Origin: Comamonadaceae bacterium PBBC1
GTDB lineage: Bacteria > Pseudomonadota > Gammaproteobacteria > Burkholderiales > Burkholderiaceae_C
Direction of reading: 5' to 3'
Assembly (NCBI GenBank): GCA_002256145.1
Contig: NKIP01000003.1
Span: 1 to 64,000 of the forward strand
Length of the DNA: 64,000 nt
Numbering within the stretch: position 1 is the first letter of the stretch; each line of letters begins with the position of its first letter. The translations under genes and the position numbers were made by a program. Positions 1 through 8,789 of this stretch are shown piece by piece. A model generated the notes under the pieces. It was not told where the DNA came from and did not search any database. It worked only from the letters and a program-made list of their open reading frames with translations.

Positions 1-22
1 GGCGGCGGCATCCAAGCACTCA

Positions 23-79
23 GACCGAGGTGCCCCTCGGTCATGTCTTGAACATGTTTTAAAAGAAAAACACGTTCAA
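23..79. other. hairpin and inverted repeat at left edge
   Basis: A perfect 8-bp stem (23-30 with 35-42) is followed by a second inverted repeat whose 13-nt arms (48-60 and 67-79, beginning TTGAAC and ending GTTCAA) are nearly perfect. They lie between the window edge and the first repeat unit. They may be the terminator of a gene left of the window or an operator. There is no clean T-run, so the role is uncertain. Confidence 0.35.
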
Positions 80-100
80 AGGCATTGAGAAAAATCATAC

Positions 101-216
101 AAGGTCGGCGGCTTCAGCCCCGACATGAACCTGCGCCACAGTGGACATTGTCGGACCTGAAGGTACCGACCTACGAGGGCGGTATTTGTAGGTCGGCGGC
201 TTCAGCCCCGACATGG
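101..216. repeat. REP-like family A, three units
   Basis: Three copies of a unit with head GTAGG and an imperfect palindromic core (GTCGGcGGCTtcAGCCcCGAC) lie at about 101-127, 149-176 (inverted, diverged) and 187-216. The alternating orientation makes this a BIME-like group. The same unit recurs at 11.5, 19.0, 26.8, 47.1-47.3 and 60.5 kb, always between genes. No REP-associated transposase (RAYT) is in the window. Confidence 0.8.
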
Positions 217-288
217 ACCTGCGGCAACGCCAGCTGGGCTGCCCGATAAAATCAGGGCCTTCTTCTGAACCGCCCCGGCGGCCCCCAC

Positions 289-1146
289 ATGTCCAGCTCC
301 TTTTCTGACCGCTTGGCGGTTTTGCCGCAGTACCTGATTCCCAAACAAGCCCTGACCGCCTTTGCGGGCTGGGTGGCGGGCAGCCAGTGGGGGGGCACAA
401 CGACCGGCATCATCAACTGGTTCGTCAAGCGCTACAACGTGAACATGAGCGAAGCGGCCAACCCGGACACGGCCAGCTACAAGAGCTTCAACGAATTTTT
501 CACACGCCCGCTCAAGGCCAGCGCACGGCCCCTGGCCGATGCTGCTTTCGTGAGCCCGGTGGACGGGGCCATCAGCCAGTGCGGCCCGATTTCTGGCGAC
601 CAGGTGTTTCAGGCCAAGGGCCACCGCTACAGCACACGCGCCCTGGTGGGTGGTGACGCCGCGTTGGCGGCGCAGTTTCAGGACGGTGAATTTGCCACGC
701 TCTACCTGAGCCCACGCGACTACCACCGCATCCACATGCCGTGTGCCGGGCGCTTGACCCGCATGATTTACGTGCCGGGCGATTTGTTTTCGGTCAATCC
801 GACCACGGCACGGGGCGTGCCCGGCCTGTTTGCCCGCAACGAGCGGGTGGTGTGTGTTTTTGAAGGCGAGCACGGCCCGTTTGTCATGGTGCTGGTGGGC
901 GCCACCATTGTGGGCAGCATGGCCACCGTGTGGCACGGGGTGGTCAACCCGCCGCGCCCCGGCAAGGTGCGCGAGTGGACCTACGAAATGGGCAACATCG
1001 CCTTGGCGCAAGGCGAAGAAATGGGCCGCTTTTTGCTGGGCTCCACCGTGGTCATGCTGTTCCCCCAAGGTGTGATGCAGTTCAACAAGGACTGGACAGC
1101 CACCCGGCCCATCGTCATGGGCGAGGCCATGGGCAGCTTGGACTGA
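289..1146 (+). CDS. psd: phosphatidylserine decarboxylase proenzyme
   Basis: This enzyme decarboxylates phosphatidylserine to phosphatidylethanolamine at the inner membrane, the last step of PE synthesis. The 285-residue product carries the LGST self-cleavage motif (250-253), where the chain splits before Ser252 to create the pyruvoyl group. It also has the partner Asp92 in VDGAIS and His146 in the YHRIH segment, giving the D-H-S triad expected for autocatalysis. Length is normal for the short proteobacterial (type I) form. The start has no strong Shine-Dalgarno sequence, but the N-terminus aligns with the family in register. It stands alone, preceded by REP-like repeats and convergent with the glycosylase gene. 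Confidence 0.96.
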   Translation: MSSSFSDRLAVLPQYLIPKQALTAFAGWVAGSQWGGTTTGIINWFVKRYNVNMSEAANPDTASYKSFNEFFTRPLKASARPLADAAFVSPVDGAISQCGPISGDQVFQAKGHRYSTRALVGGDAALAAQFQDGEFATLYLSPRDYHRIHMPCAGRLTRMIYVPGDLFSVNPTTARGVPGLFARNERVVCVFEGEHGPFVMVLVGATIVGSMATVWHGVVNPPRPGKVREWTYEMGNIALAQGEEMGRFLLGSTVVMLFPQGVMQFNKDWTATRPIVMGEAMGSLD

Positions 1147-1225
1147 GAACGGACCAAGTCAGTGCTGAATCGACCGAGGAGACAAGCCCTGGACGCCTCG
1201 GTCGCTGTTCAAAGACCCCCGATTT

Positions 1226-2155
1226 TTAACCTTTGACCACTTGAAGCGCCAGCACCAAATCGGCCCAGGCTTTGGCTTTGTCCGCCGGGTTGCGCAGCAA
1301 GCTTGAAGGGGGATAGGTCACCACCACCGGCACCCCTTGGTAGTCGTGCAAGCGACCCCGCAACTTGCCCATGGGCTCGGTGCTGCCCAACAGGGACTGA
1401 ATGGCAAATCGGCCCATGGCCAAAATGACTTGGGGTTGCACCAACGCAACTTGCCGAGACAAATACGCCGCGCAAACCGCCAACTCACCCGGCTCGGGGT
1501 TACGCCCATTCGGGGGGCGGCACTTGACTGCCCGCGTCAGGTGCGCCTCGGCCAGGGCCAAGCCGTCCACTGGCACGGCCCCGGTCGCTGTCCCAGCTGC
1601 GCGTCGCGCCCCCACTGCCTTCAGCATGTTGTCCAGCAACACGCCTTCAGGGCCCGCAAAAACCTGCCCTGTTTCTTCGTCTTGCTCGCTGGGCGGGTCC
1701 CCCACGACCAGCCACGCGGCTTTGGCTCGTCCAACGCCCAACATGGGGGGCTTGCCTGAAGCGCACAGGGCACAGGCTTTGCAGCCGCTGACCGCGGCCT
1801 CCAGGCCCGACCAATCCATCTCGGCCAAGCCTGGGGGCAAGGGCGGGCGCTCTGAGGGCACTGCGCCCAAGGGGGCGGCCGTGACCGGCAACACCCGCTT
1901 TGGAGGCACGTCAGGCCGCGCTGGGCGCTCGGGCAGCGATTCGGGTGCGGCGTCCCCAAGCGGTGAAACGGCCAAAGGGGCAAGCGCCTGAGAAGCGGCT
2001 TTGGGCGTGGACACAGTTTGTGCGCTGTGCGCCGGGGGAGGCGCAGACTCGGCAGCGGCTTTGGGCCACCACACGCGCACACCCATTTCGGCCAGCATGG
2101 CGCGTTGGCGGTCGTCCAGGTCGAATCGGGTCGGGTCGCTCATGTTGGGGCTCAC
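1226..2155 (-). CDS. family 4 (Fe-S) uracil-DNA glycosylase
   Basis: A DNA repair enzyme that would remove uracil from DNA. After a low-complexity Pro/Ala-rich N-terminal extension (about 110 residues), the 309-residue product has the family-4 features: a CKACALC cluster (C125, C128) and later C212 and C228 for a 4Fe-4S centre, and the uracil-pocket motif GDPPSEQDEETGQVFAGPEG, which is slightly divergent (usually GEAPG). The usual late motif HPxxLL reads YPPSSLL here (281-287), so the His is replaced by Pro. The start is a GTG overlapping the rimI stop (GTGA); an ATG twelve bases downstream at 2143 is an alternative. It is the last gene of the tsaB-rimI operon. Confidence 0.88.
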   Translation of the reverse strand: MSPNMSDPTRFDLDDRQRAMLAEMGVRVWWPKAAAESAPPPAHSAQTVSTPKAASQALAPLAVSPLGDAAPESLPERPARPDVPPKRVLPVTAAPLGAVPSERPPLPPGLAEMDWSGLEAAVSGCKACALCASGKPPMLGVGRAKAAWLVVGDPPSEQDEETGQVFAGPEGVLLDNMLKAVGARRAAGTATGAVPVDGLALAEAHLTRAVKCRPPNGRNPEPGELAVCAAYLSRQVALVQPQVILAMGRFAIQSLLGSTEPMGKLRGRLHDYQGVPVVVTYPPSSLLRNPADKAKAWADLVLALQVVKG

Positions 2156-2664
2156 AGTTTCAAACTCATCACCACCGCGTGTTCACGCTGCTGGCGGCCT
2201 GCGGGATAGTAATCCTTGCGGATGCTGATCTGCCTGAATCCATAGCGCTGGTAGACCTGCAAGGCGCGCTGGTTGCTTTGGCGCACCTCCAGCCACAGCC
2301 ATTGGGCGCCTTCTTGGCGCGACCACAGCGACAAGGCCTCCAGCATCATGTGGCCCCAACCTTGGCCTTGGCGTGCCGGGGCGACGGTGATGTTGAGCAA
2401 ATGCATTTCTTCAAAACCGCGCATGGCCAAAAAGTAACCCAGCAACTCGTCATCGAGCCACAGGCATTGGGCCTCAAACAAGGGGTTGATCGAATCCCGA
2501 AAATTGCCGCGTGACCAAGGATGGCTGTAAGCGCTTTGCTCAATGGCCATGACGGCATCGAGGTCGTCTTGCGTCATGGCGGCCAGAGTGACCGCATCGC
2601 GCATGGCCTGCGATGGTGGGGCCTGCCGTGGTGTGGCATCTGGCTTCATGTCTGGGCCCTTCAT
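2152..2664 (-). CDS. rimI: ribosomal-protein-alanine N-acetyltransferase RimI
   Basis: A GNAT-family acetyltransferase that, in the RimI family, acetylates the N-terminal alanine of ribosomal protein S18. The 170-residue product has the acetyl-CoA pyrophosphate loop RQGQGWG in the motif ITVAPARQGQGWG and the typical C-terminal segment with VYQRYGF. The start ATG overlaps the tsaB stop (ATGA at 2661-2664) and the stop overlaps the next gene, so translational coupling is likely. The tsaB-rimI pairing is a common conserved neighbourhood and supports RimI over a generic GNAT. Confidence 0.93.
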   Translation of the reverse strand: MKGPDMKPDATPRQAPPSQAMRDAVTLAAMTQDDLDAVMAIEQSAYSHPWSRGNFRDSINPLFEAQCLWLDDELLGYFLAMRGFEEMHLLNITVAPARQGQGWGHMMLEALSLWSRQEGAQWLWLEVRQSNQRALQVYQRYGFRQISIRKDYYPAGRQQREHAVVMSLKL

Positions 2665-3446
2665 GCCTGGGGAGCCGCTTTGGCGCTCGCAACTTGGGCT
2701 TTCATGGCCTCACGCTCGGCGGTGGTGTTGGCCACTTTGTCACGGATGTACAAGGGCATGGCCTGATCGGCCGGCACAGCCAGCCCCTTCGCCCACAAAT
2801 CGGGGGCCAAACGCAGCAAAGCGGCGGCCGTGGGCAAAGCCACTTCATGCCGGCCTTGCGGCAGCCGTGCGCCATAAACGGCCAAGGCATTGCCTGCCAA
2901 CAACACAGCCTTGCCCTGCGGTAGGGGGATTTTTTCTGGGGCACTGACCTGCAAAGGGGACGCCTCTTGCCAGTGGCCTTGAACTCGCCCCCCCGGCTCG
3001 GACGAGGACTGCCAAAGGTAAGCCGCGCTGTACACCTCGTCCATGCGTGCATCGAGCATGGCCAGCACCGTCAACGGCGCATCGGGCTGCAGGTGCCCGG
3101 CTTGGCACTGCGCAAAGCGGGCCTCTTCGGCCACGGCCAGCAAAGTGTCCACCGGCAAAACGGGCAAATCGGCCCCAAACGCCAGACCCTGGGCCACGGC
3201 ACAGGCCGTGCGCAAACCCGTGAACGAGCCCGGTCCCCGGCCAAACACGATCGCATCAAGCGACGCCAGTGCCATGTCGGCCTCGGCCAACATGGCCAGC
3301 ACCGCCGGAATCAAGCCACTCGAAGCCTGTGCGCCACCGGGCAGGGTTTGCGTCCAGACCCGATCACCTCGGGCCACCGCCAAAGACAGCACATCGGTGC
3401 TGGTGTCAAACGCCAACCAACGCCATTCTTTTGGCTGATTGCTCAT
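2661..3446 (-). CDS. tsaB: tRNA threonylcarbamoyladenosine biosynthesis protein TsaB
   Basis: TsaB is the scaffold and partner of TsaD in the t6A37 tRNA modification complex. The 261-residue product shows the ASKHA-fold start (LAFDTSTDVLSLAV) and the conserved segment GRGPGSFTGLRTACAVAQG. An upstream in-frame extension is possible, but ATG 3446 overlaps the stop of the preceding transporter gene (ATGA, 3443-3446) and begins just before the conserved core, so it is chosen. The other t6A enzyme in the window, TsaC/Sua5, is encoded at 7.8-8.8 kb. Confidence 0.95.
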   Translation of the reverse strand: MSNQPKEWRWLAFDTSTDVLSLAVARGDRVWTQTLPGGAQASSGLIPAVLAMLAEADMALASLDAIVFGRGPGSFTGLRTACAVAQGLAFGADLPVLPVDTLLAVAEEARFAQCQAGHLQPDAPLTVLAMLDARMDEVYSAAYLWQSSSEPGGRVQGHWQEASPLQVSAPEKIPLPQGKAVLLAGNALAVYGARLPQGRHEVALPTAAALLRLAPDLWAKGLAVPADQAMPLYIRDKVANTTAEREAMKAQVASAKAAPQA

Positions 3447-4426
3447 GGCTTGCTCCCGGATGAAACGGCTCCCGGCGAAACGACCGCTGGCTTGGCTTGG
3501 CGCACGCCAAACAAAATGCCACTGGTCACCAGCGCCAGCCCGGTCAGCAAATTCCAATGCAAGGGCTCACCCAAAAACCACACCGCCCCCAAGGCCGACA
3601 AGCCCGGCACCAGCGCTGTGATCATGGTCGAGCGCACCGGACCGTAGTGGCGCACCATCTGGGTGAAGGTGATGCCCGAAATGACCACCGAGCCCACACC
3701 CTGAAAGACGGCCTGGAACAAAATTTCCGACCAAGGGGTCTGGTGCAGATGCGTGGGCAAAATCGACAAACCCACCAACACAATAAACAAGGGCACAAAA
3801 CACACAAAGGCAAATGCCGTGATGGCCATGGTGGCCCGCACCGCATCGAAGCCGTGGCGGCGCACCATCACGCTGTAACTGGCCCAGCACAGGCCTGCGG
3901 CCATGAACAGCAAATCGCCCTTCCAGACTTCGCCGCCGTCAAAAGCCATGAGCAAGCTGGCTCCGCCCACCAACACATCGCCCAGCACAATAAAGCCCAG
4001 GCCCACCGCCCGCACAGCCGACACTTTTTCACGCAAGAACAGCCAAGCCAGCAAGGTGGTCCACAAGGGCAAGCTGCCCGGCATGAGCACCGAGGCATGC
4101 GAGGCTGGGGCATAAAAAAAGCCGGTGTAAGCCAAGATGGCGTACAAAAACCCGCCCAACACCCCCGTTTGCACCGTGGGGCGCAAAGGCAGGGGCGACA
4201 AGCCCCACAAAGACCCCACCTGTTGCCCGGCTTGCCGCGCCGGTCGCATGAGCCACCAAGCCCAAGGCAGCAAAACAGCGCTGGCCCCCAAAACACGCGC
4301 AAACGCGATGTCCAAAGGCAACAAGCCCCGGGACGCCGAGGCACGCGCAATGACAATGAAACCGGTCCAGATGAGCACCGTGATGACCGCCGAAGCCAGG
4401 CCCACAGTTTTTGAAGAAAATCGCAT
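3443..4426 (-). CDS. EamA/DMT-family transporter
   Basis: An inner-membrane drug/metabolite transporter-superfamily protein with about ten hydrophobic segments arranged as two EamA repeats (327 residues from this start). The substrate cannot be inferred. Start choice is uncertain: ATG 4426 begins right before the first membrane helix (VGLASAVITVLIW), while in-frame ATGs at 4438 and 4474 would add 4 or 16 residues. None has a clear ribosome binding site. It is the first gene of the tsaB-rimI-glycosylase operon, overlapping tsaB by 4 bp, and is divergent from dacB. Confidence 0.85.
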   Translation of the reverse strand: MRFSSKTVGLASAVITVLIWTGFIVIARASASRGLLPLDIAFARVLGASAVLLPWAWWLMRPARQAGQQVGSLWGLSPLPLRPTVQTGVLGGFLYAILAYTGFFYAPASHASVLMPGSLPLWTTLLAWLFLREKVSAVRAVGLGFIVLGDVLVGGASLLMAFDGGEVWKGDLLFMAAGLCWASYSVMVRRHGFDAVRATMAITAFAFVCFVPLFIVLVGLSILPTHLHQTPWSEILFQAVFQGVGSVVISGITFTQMVRHYGPVRSTMITALVPGLSALGAVWFLGEPLHWNLLTGLALVTSGILFGVRQAKPAVVSPGAVSSGSKP

Positions 4427-4505
4427 GGCCCGAATCATACGGGGCCGCTGCACAGGTGCGAGCTGTATCGCCATTGATCGAACCGGTCCCCGTTAGACTC
4501 GCCCG

Positions 4506-6065
4506 ATGACCCGCTCCCGCGCCAAGCGCCCATTTTTGTTCACCCTGGCCCTGGCTGGCTGTGCAGCCTTGGCGCTGAGTGCCGCCTTGCTCTGGCCTGC
4601 CCATGCGCAAAGTACTGCCCAAACCACGCTGCCCAAGGATGTCCTGCAAACCCTGCAAAAGGCCCAAGTTCCCCCTTCAGCCCTGAGCGTGCTCATCGCC
4701 CCACTGCCCAATGGTGCCGCGTCCAGCAACGCCCAGCCACGGCACTTGTCGCACCACGCCCAAACCAGCGTCAACCCTGCCTCGGTCATGAAGCTGTTCA
4801 CGACCTACGCCGCGTTGAACCTGTTGGGGCCTGATCACGTCTGGCTCAACCGCATCTACACCGAAGGCAGCTTGCGCGATGGCGTGCTGCATGGCCACCT
4901 GATCGTGCGCGGCAGTGGCGACCCCAAGCTCGTGGTTGAACGCCTGCAAGCGCTGCTGGCCCAAGTGCAGGCCGCTGGCGTGCGCGAGGTGCGCGGAGAC
5001 ATCGTGCTGGACCGCAGCGTGTTTGACGTGCGCCAGCGCAGCGAACCCTTCGACGACGAGCCCCTGCGCCCCTACAACGTGTCACCCGATGGCCTGCTGC
5101 TGAACTTCAAAGCGGTGGTGTACAAATTCACACCCGACATGGCCAAAGGCCAAGTGCAGGTGCGCTTTGAACCGCCCATGACCGGTTTCTTGGCCCCGAC
5201 CCAAGTGCCCTTGAGTACCGCCCCTTGCAGCGATTGGCGACGCCAGCTGCAAGCCGACTTCAGCCAAGCCCAGCAAGTGCGCTTTGCCGGAAACTACCCC
5301 GCCAGCTGCGGCGAACGTGAATGGCCCGTGGCCTACCCCGAACCCGAGGCCTATGCGCCCCGCGTCATGCACGCCCTGTGGCTGGCGGCAGGCGGCCAAC
5401 TCACGGGACAAGTGCGCTACGGCACCCGCGCCACCTCGGCCCGGCTGCTGCTGGAGGCTCCCTCTTTGCCCTTGACCGACATCATCCGGGACATCAACAA
5501 GTTCTCGAACAACGTGATGGCGCAGCAGGTGTTCCTGACGCTGTCAAGCGAACTGGGCTCGCCCGGCCGTTTTGAGGCCTCACGCTTGCGCCTGTCGCAG
5601 TGGTGGCGTCATGGCTTTGCCGGGCAGACCGAGCCGGTGCTGGACAACGGCTCGGGCCTGTCGCGCAGCGAGCGCAGCACGGCGCAGGCCCTGACCGCCT
5701 TGCTGCAGGCCGCAAATGCCAGCCCGCACGCCAGGCACTTTGTCGACTCGCTGGCCATTGCCGGGGTGGATGGCACCGCCGCCCGCCTCAAAGAGCGCAG
5801 CCCCCAATCGCCCGTGATCGGCAACGCCTGGCTCAAAACCGGCTCGTTGCGCGATGTGGCCTCGGTAGCCGGTTATGTGCAGGGCCAAAGCGGCCAGCGC
5901 TACACCTTGGTGGCCGTGCTCCACCACCCCAACGCCCAGCAGGCGCGGGCTGCGCTGGACCAATTGCTGGAATGGACGGTGCGCGACAAAGATGCCCTGG
6001 CCAGCCCGAGCACCCCCCATTCGAAACGCCAGTCTGCACAAAGACAGGCTACCGAGCGCCCCTGA
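4506..6065 (+). CDS. dacB: D-alanyl-D-alanine carboxypeptidase/endopeptidase (PBP4 type)
   Basis: A periplasmic low-molecular-weight penicillin-binding protein that trims or cleaves peptidoglycan peptides. The 519-residue product has a signal peptide (hydrophobic stretch about 10-31, ending AHAQ) and the three S13-family motifs: SVMK with the nucleophile Ser (93-96), SNN (334-336) and KTG (444-446). The long insertion between the first two motifs is typical of PBP4. It is divergent from the transporter gene, with only about 80 bp between the start codons. Confidence 0.95.
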   Translation: MTRSRAKRPFLFTLALAGCAALALSAALLWPAHAQSTAQTTLPKDVLQTLQKAQVPPSALSVLIAPLPNGAASSNAQPRHLSHHAQTSVNPASVMKLFTTYAALNLLGPDHVWLNRIYTEGSLRDGVLHGHLIVRGSGDPKLVVERLQALLAQVQAAGVREVRGDIVLDRSVFDVRQRSEPFDDEPLRPYNVSPDGLLLNFKAVVYKFTPDMAKGQVQVRFEPPMTGFLAPTQVPLSTAPCSDWRRQLQADFSQAQQVRFAGNYPASCGEREWPVAYPEPEAYAPRVMHALWLAAGGQLTGQVRYGTRATSARLLLEAPSLPLTDIIRDINKFSNNVMAQQVFLTLSSELGSPGRFEASRLRLSQWWRHGFAGQTEPVLDNGSGLSRSERSTAQALTALLQAANASPHARHFVDSLAIAGVDGTAARLKERSPQSPVIGNAWLKTGSLRDVASVAGYVQGQSGQRYTLVAVLHHPNAQQARAALDQLLEWTVRDKDALASPSTPHSKRQSAQRQATERP

Positions 6066-6101
6066 ACGCATGGCCCACTTCACCACAACACACGACCGAA
6101 C

Positions 6102-6356
6102 ATGAACCTGATTGACTGGGTCGGCTCTTTGGCCGCCATCTTGACCACCGCCAGCTTTGTGCCCCAGGCCTGGCACACCTTTCGCACCCGTGACGTGAGC
6201 GGCATCTCCTTGAGCATGTACAGCCTGTTCACGGTGGGCGTGGCACTGTGGCTGGTCTACGGCATCTTGCTCACCGCCTGGCCCATCATCATCGCCAACG
6301 TCATCACCACCAGCTTGGCGCTGATGATTTTGGTGATGAAGCTGCGCTATCGGTGA
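6102..6356 (+). CDS. SemiSWEET/PQ-loop transporter
   Basis: A small three-helix membrane protein of 84 residues with the PQ motif (SFVPQ, 18-22) in helix 1. It matches the bacterial SemiSWEET family, which forms dimeric sugar channels. It lies 36 bp after dacB on the same strand and could be co-transcribed. The actual substrate here is unknown. Confidence 0.9.
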   Translation: MNLIDWVGSLAAILTTASFVPQAWHTFRTRDVSGISLSMYSLFTVGVALWLVYGILLTAWPIIIANVITTSLALMILVMKLRYR

Positions 6357-6430
6357 CTCCTGGCCCCTTCGATCGCTGGCAGATCGGTAAATACCCCATG
6401 GTTTGAAAGCCATCACTGGACTAAAGTGAA

Positions 6431-6450
6431 AAAAGAACGATTGTTCTTTT
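6431..6450. promoter_or_regulatory. perfect 8-bp inverted repeat upstream of lipase gene
   Basis: AAAAGAAC and GTTCTTTT are separated by GATT, about 20 bp before the next start codon. The sequence fits either a repressor operator for the lipase gene or a weak terminator for the SemiSWEET gene. There is no TetR-type regulator nearby to decide between them. Confidence 0.4.
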
Positions 6451-6470
6451 AAATCCAATGGAGACACCCC

Positions 6471-7742
6471 ATGAAAACATTGAAGTTCGGCATCTCGATT
6501 CTGGGCGCAGCGCTGCTGGCCGCTTGCGGCGGCAGCGATTCGCCACATGGCGCACTGATCGATAACCCGGTTTTGCTGGGCACCCTGACCAAAGCCCAGC
6601 TCGACGGTAGTCCTTTAAGACCCTTGAGTGGGGCAGCCCAATGCGATGTCAAGGTGGTTTCCCTCAACTATGTGACCCCCGGCGTCAGGGGCGAGAGCTC
6701 CAACGCCTCTGGCGTTTTGTTGCTGCCCACGGGCGCTGGTTGCACCGCTGCAGCACCTTTGGTGGCCTATGCCAAAGGCACCGACGTGCAAAAACCCCGC
6801 ACATTGGCCAACCCGGCAGACGGCGAAACCTTCTTGCTGGCTGCCATGTATGCCGGTCAGGGCTACGCCGTGGTGGCCACGGACTACCTGGGTTTTGCCA
6901 AATCCAATTACAGCTTCCACCCCTATTTGCACGCAGACTCCGAAGCCACCTCGGTCATTGACTCGATTCGCGCCGCTCGCAACGCCGTGGCATCACAAGG
7001 CGCAAGCCTCAATGGCAAAGTCATGCTGACCGGCTACTCACAAGGGGGGCACGCCTCCATGGCCGCACACCGTGCCATTGAGAAAAACCTGTCCACCGAG
7101 ATCAACGTGGTGGCTGGAGCGCACTTGGCAGGACCGTACAACCTGTCGGGCTCCATGAAACTGCCTGACGCCATTGCGGGTTACCAGTTCTTTGTGCCCT
7201 ATTTGGTGACCGCTTGGCAAAAGATTTACGGCAATTTGTACAGCGATGTCAAAACCGCCTTCAAGGCCCCCTACGCCGACTGGGTTGAGAGCTTGCTGCC
7301 CAGCCCCACGCTCAACTACACCACGCTGGTGACCAGCAGCAAACTGCCAGGTATCAATGGTGAAACACCCAACCAAGCCCGCGATGCCCTGTTTCAATCA
7401 GCGTTCAGCAGCGACATCTTGACCAATCCCAACAATGCCACCTTCCTGGCCGCCAAAAAGAACGATTTGTTGGACTGGACGCCCAAGTCACAACTCATGC
7501 TGTGCGGCGGCAGTGGCGACCCCACCGTGCCACCGGCCGTACACCAGGCGGTCATGAAAAAAGCCTTTGACGACAAAAGCTTAAGCAACGTGACCTCGGT
7601 CGATGTGGACCCGTATATCGTGAGTACTTACGGCCCCGTCACTCAAGAAAACGCTGCCACTTATTACGGCAACTACCACGGCACTTACGAGCCACCGTTT
7701 TGCCATGCACAAGCCAAAGGTCTGTTTGACTTGGTGAAGTAA
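6471..7742 (+). CDS. secreted lipase-like alpha/beta hydrolase lipoprotein
   Basis: An envelope-anchored hydrolase of 423 residues. The N-terminus is a lipoprotein signal with lipobox LLAAC (Cys19), followed by Gly-Gly-Ser. The nucleophile elbow GYSQGG (Ser190) and the overall layout resemble the secretory lipase (LIP, PF03583-like) group, so an ester or lipid substrate is likely but not proven. A good ribosome binding site (GGAGAC) precedes the ATG. The gene is monocistronic, with its own promoter region containing an inverted repeat and a strong terminator downstream. Confidence 0.87.
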   Translation: MKTLKFGISILGAALLAACGGSDSPHGALIDNPVLLGTLTKAQLDGSPLRPLSGAAQCDVKVVSLNYVTPGVRGESSNASGVLLLPTGAGCTAAAPLVAYAKGTDVQKPRTLANPADGETFLLAAMYAGQGYAVVATDYLGFAKSNYSFHPYLHADSEATSVIDSIRAARNAVASQGASLNGKVMLTGYSQGGHASMAAHRAIEKNLSTEINVVAGAHLAGPYNLSGSMKLPDAIAGYQFFVPYLVTAWQKIYGNLYSDVKTAFKAPYADWVESLLPSPTLNYTTLVTSSKLPGINGETPNQARDALFQSAFSSDILTNPNNATFLAAKKNDLLDWTPKSQLMLCGGSGDPTVPPAVHQAVMKKAFDDKSLSNVTSVDVDPYIVSTYGPVTQENAATYYGNYHGTYEPPFCHAQAKGLFDLVK

Positions 7743-7761
7743 ACACCCAAGCCCCAATAAC

Positions 7762-7791
7762 AAGGCCCGCTCAGTGCGGGCCTTGTTTTTT
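7762..7791 (+). terminator. rho-independent terminator after lipase gene
   Basis: A 9-bp GC-rich stem (7762-7770 with 7776-7784, loop TCAGT) is followed by G and six Ts, 20 bp after the lipase stop. It also separates that gene from the convergent tsaC gene. Confidence 0.93.
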
Positions 7792-7807
7792 GAAAAGGAC
7801 AAAAGCC

Positions 7808-8788
7808 TCAAGCCGCTGCCCGATGCAATCGGTCACGCACGCCTTCCCACTCGGGTGTGTCGGGCGGCAGCTGCACCCATATTTGTGTCACCCCCCGTGC
7901 GTCCAGATCGCGCAAGACGCTGAACAGATCATGCGCGGCCTGTTCAGCGCTTGTGGGCTGTTCGCGCCAGACAACACCTGCGCCGGCGTCAGGGCGTTGA
8001 GCCGACCACACCCCCAGGTTGTTGGCATGCGGACCCAGGGCCAGCAGCTTGGCGTCGATGTCTTGCGCCAACATCAAGCGCACTTTGGCACGCGGCGCGT
8101 AGTGCGATTCGAGCGTGCCCGAGGCGCGGGGGGCGGCTTGAATCAGCGCATCCTTGTCCAGCACCGTTCGGCCGCAAGCCGCTTCTATCTGCGGTCGGGT
8201 GATGTGCCCGGGGCGCAGCAGCACCGGCTCGCCGCGTGTGCAGTCGATGATGGTGGACTCAATGCCCACCGCGCACTCGCCACCGTCCAGAATCAGCAAG
8301 TCTTGGCCCAGTTCGGACTGCACATGCGCCGCAGTGGTTGGGCTCACGCGGCCAAAACGGTTGGCGCTGGGCGCTGACACGCCTTGCACCCCCAAGGTCA
8401 GCCCCGCACGCAGCAGCGCCTGCGCCACCGGGTGTGACGGGCAGCGCAAACCAATCGAGTCTTGCCCACCCGCCGAGGCCGTGGCCACGCCGCTTTGGCG
8501 CGGCAAGATCAAGGTCAAGGGGCCGGGCCAAAAGGCATCGATCAAGCGCTGCGCAAATTCGGGCACCTGTTCGGCAAAGAACGGCACCTGCGCGGCGCTG
8601 GCCACATGCACGATCAGCGGGTGATCGGCCGGACGGCCCTTGGCCACAAAAATTTGGGCCACGGCCGCGTCGTCGGTGGCGTGCGCCGCCAGGCCGTACA
8701 CCGTCTCGGTAGGCAGGCCCACCAATTGGCCGTCACGCAGGGCGCGTGCCGCCTGCGCAATGGCGCGTTCGTCTGCCATCAAGATCAT
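7808..8788 (-). CDS. tsaC: L-threonylcarbamoyladenylate synthase (Sua5/YwlC type)
   Basis: The enzyme makes threonylcarbamoyl-AMP from threonine, bicarbonate and ATP, the first step of t6A37 synthesis. The 326-residue product has the YrdC domain (LPTETVYGLAA near the N-terminus, then KGRPADHPLIVH) plus a C-terminal Sua5 domain, so it is the long Sua5 form rather than the short TsaC. ATG 8788 lies one base after the purK stop. An upstream in-frame extension into purK is rejected because it lacks family similarity. It is co-directional with purE and purK. Confidence 0.94.
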   Translation of the reverse strand: MILMADERAIAQAARALRDGQLVGLPTETVYGLAAHATDDAAVAQIFVAKGRPADHPLIVHVASAAQVPFFAEQVPEFAQRLIDAFWPGPLTLILPRQSGVATASAGGQDSIGLRCPSHPVAQALLRAGLTLGVQGVSAPSANRFGRVSPTTAAHVQSELGQDLLILDGGECAVGIESTIIDCTRGEPVLLRPGHITRPQIEAACGRTVLDKDALIQAAPRASGTLESHYAPRAKVRLMLAQDIDAKLLALGPHANNLGVWSAQRPDAGAGVVWREQPTSAEQAAHDLFSVLRDLDARGVTQIWVQLPPDTPEWEGVRDRLHRAAA

Positions 8789-8789
8789 T

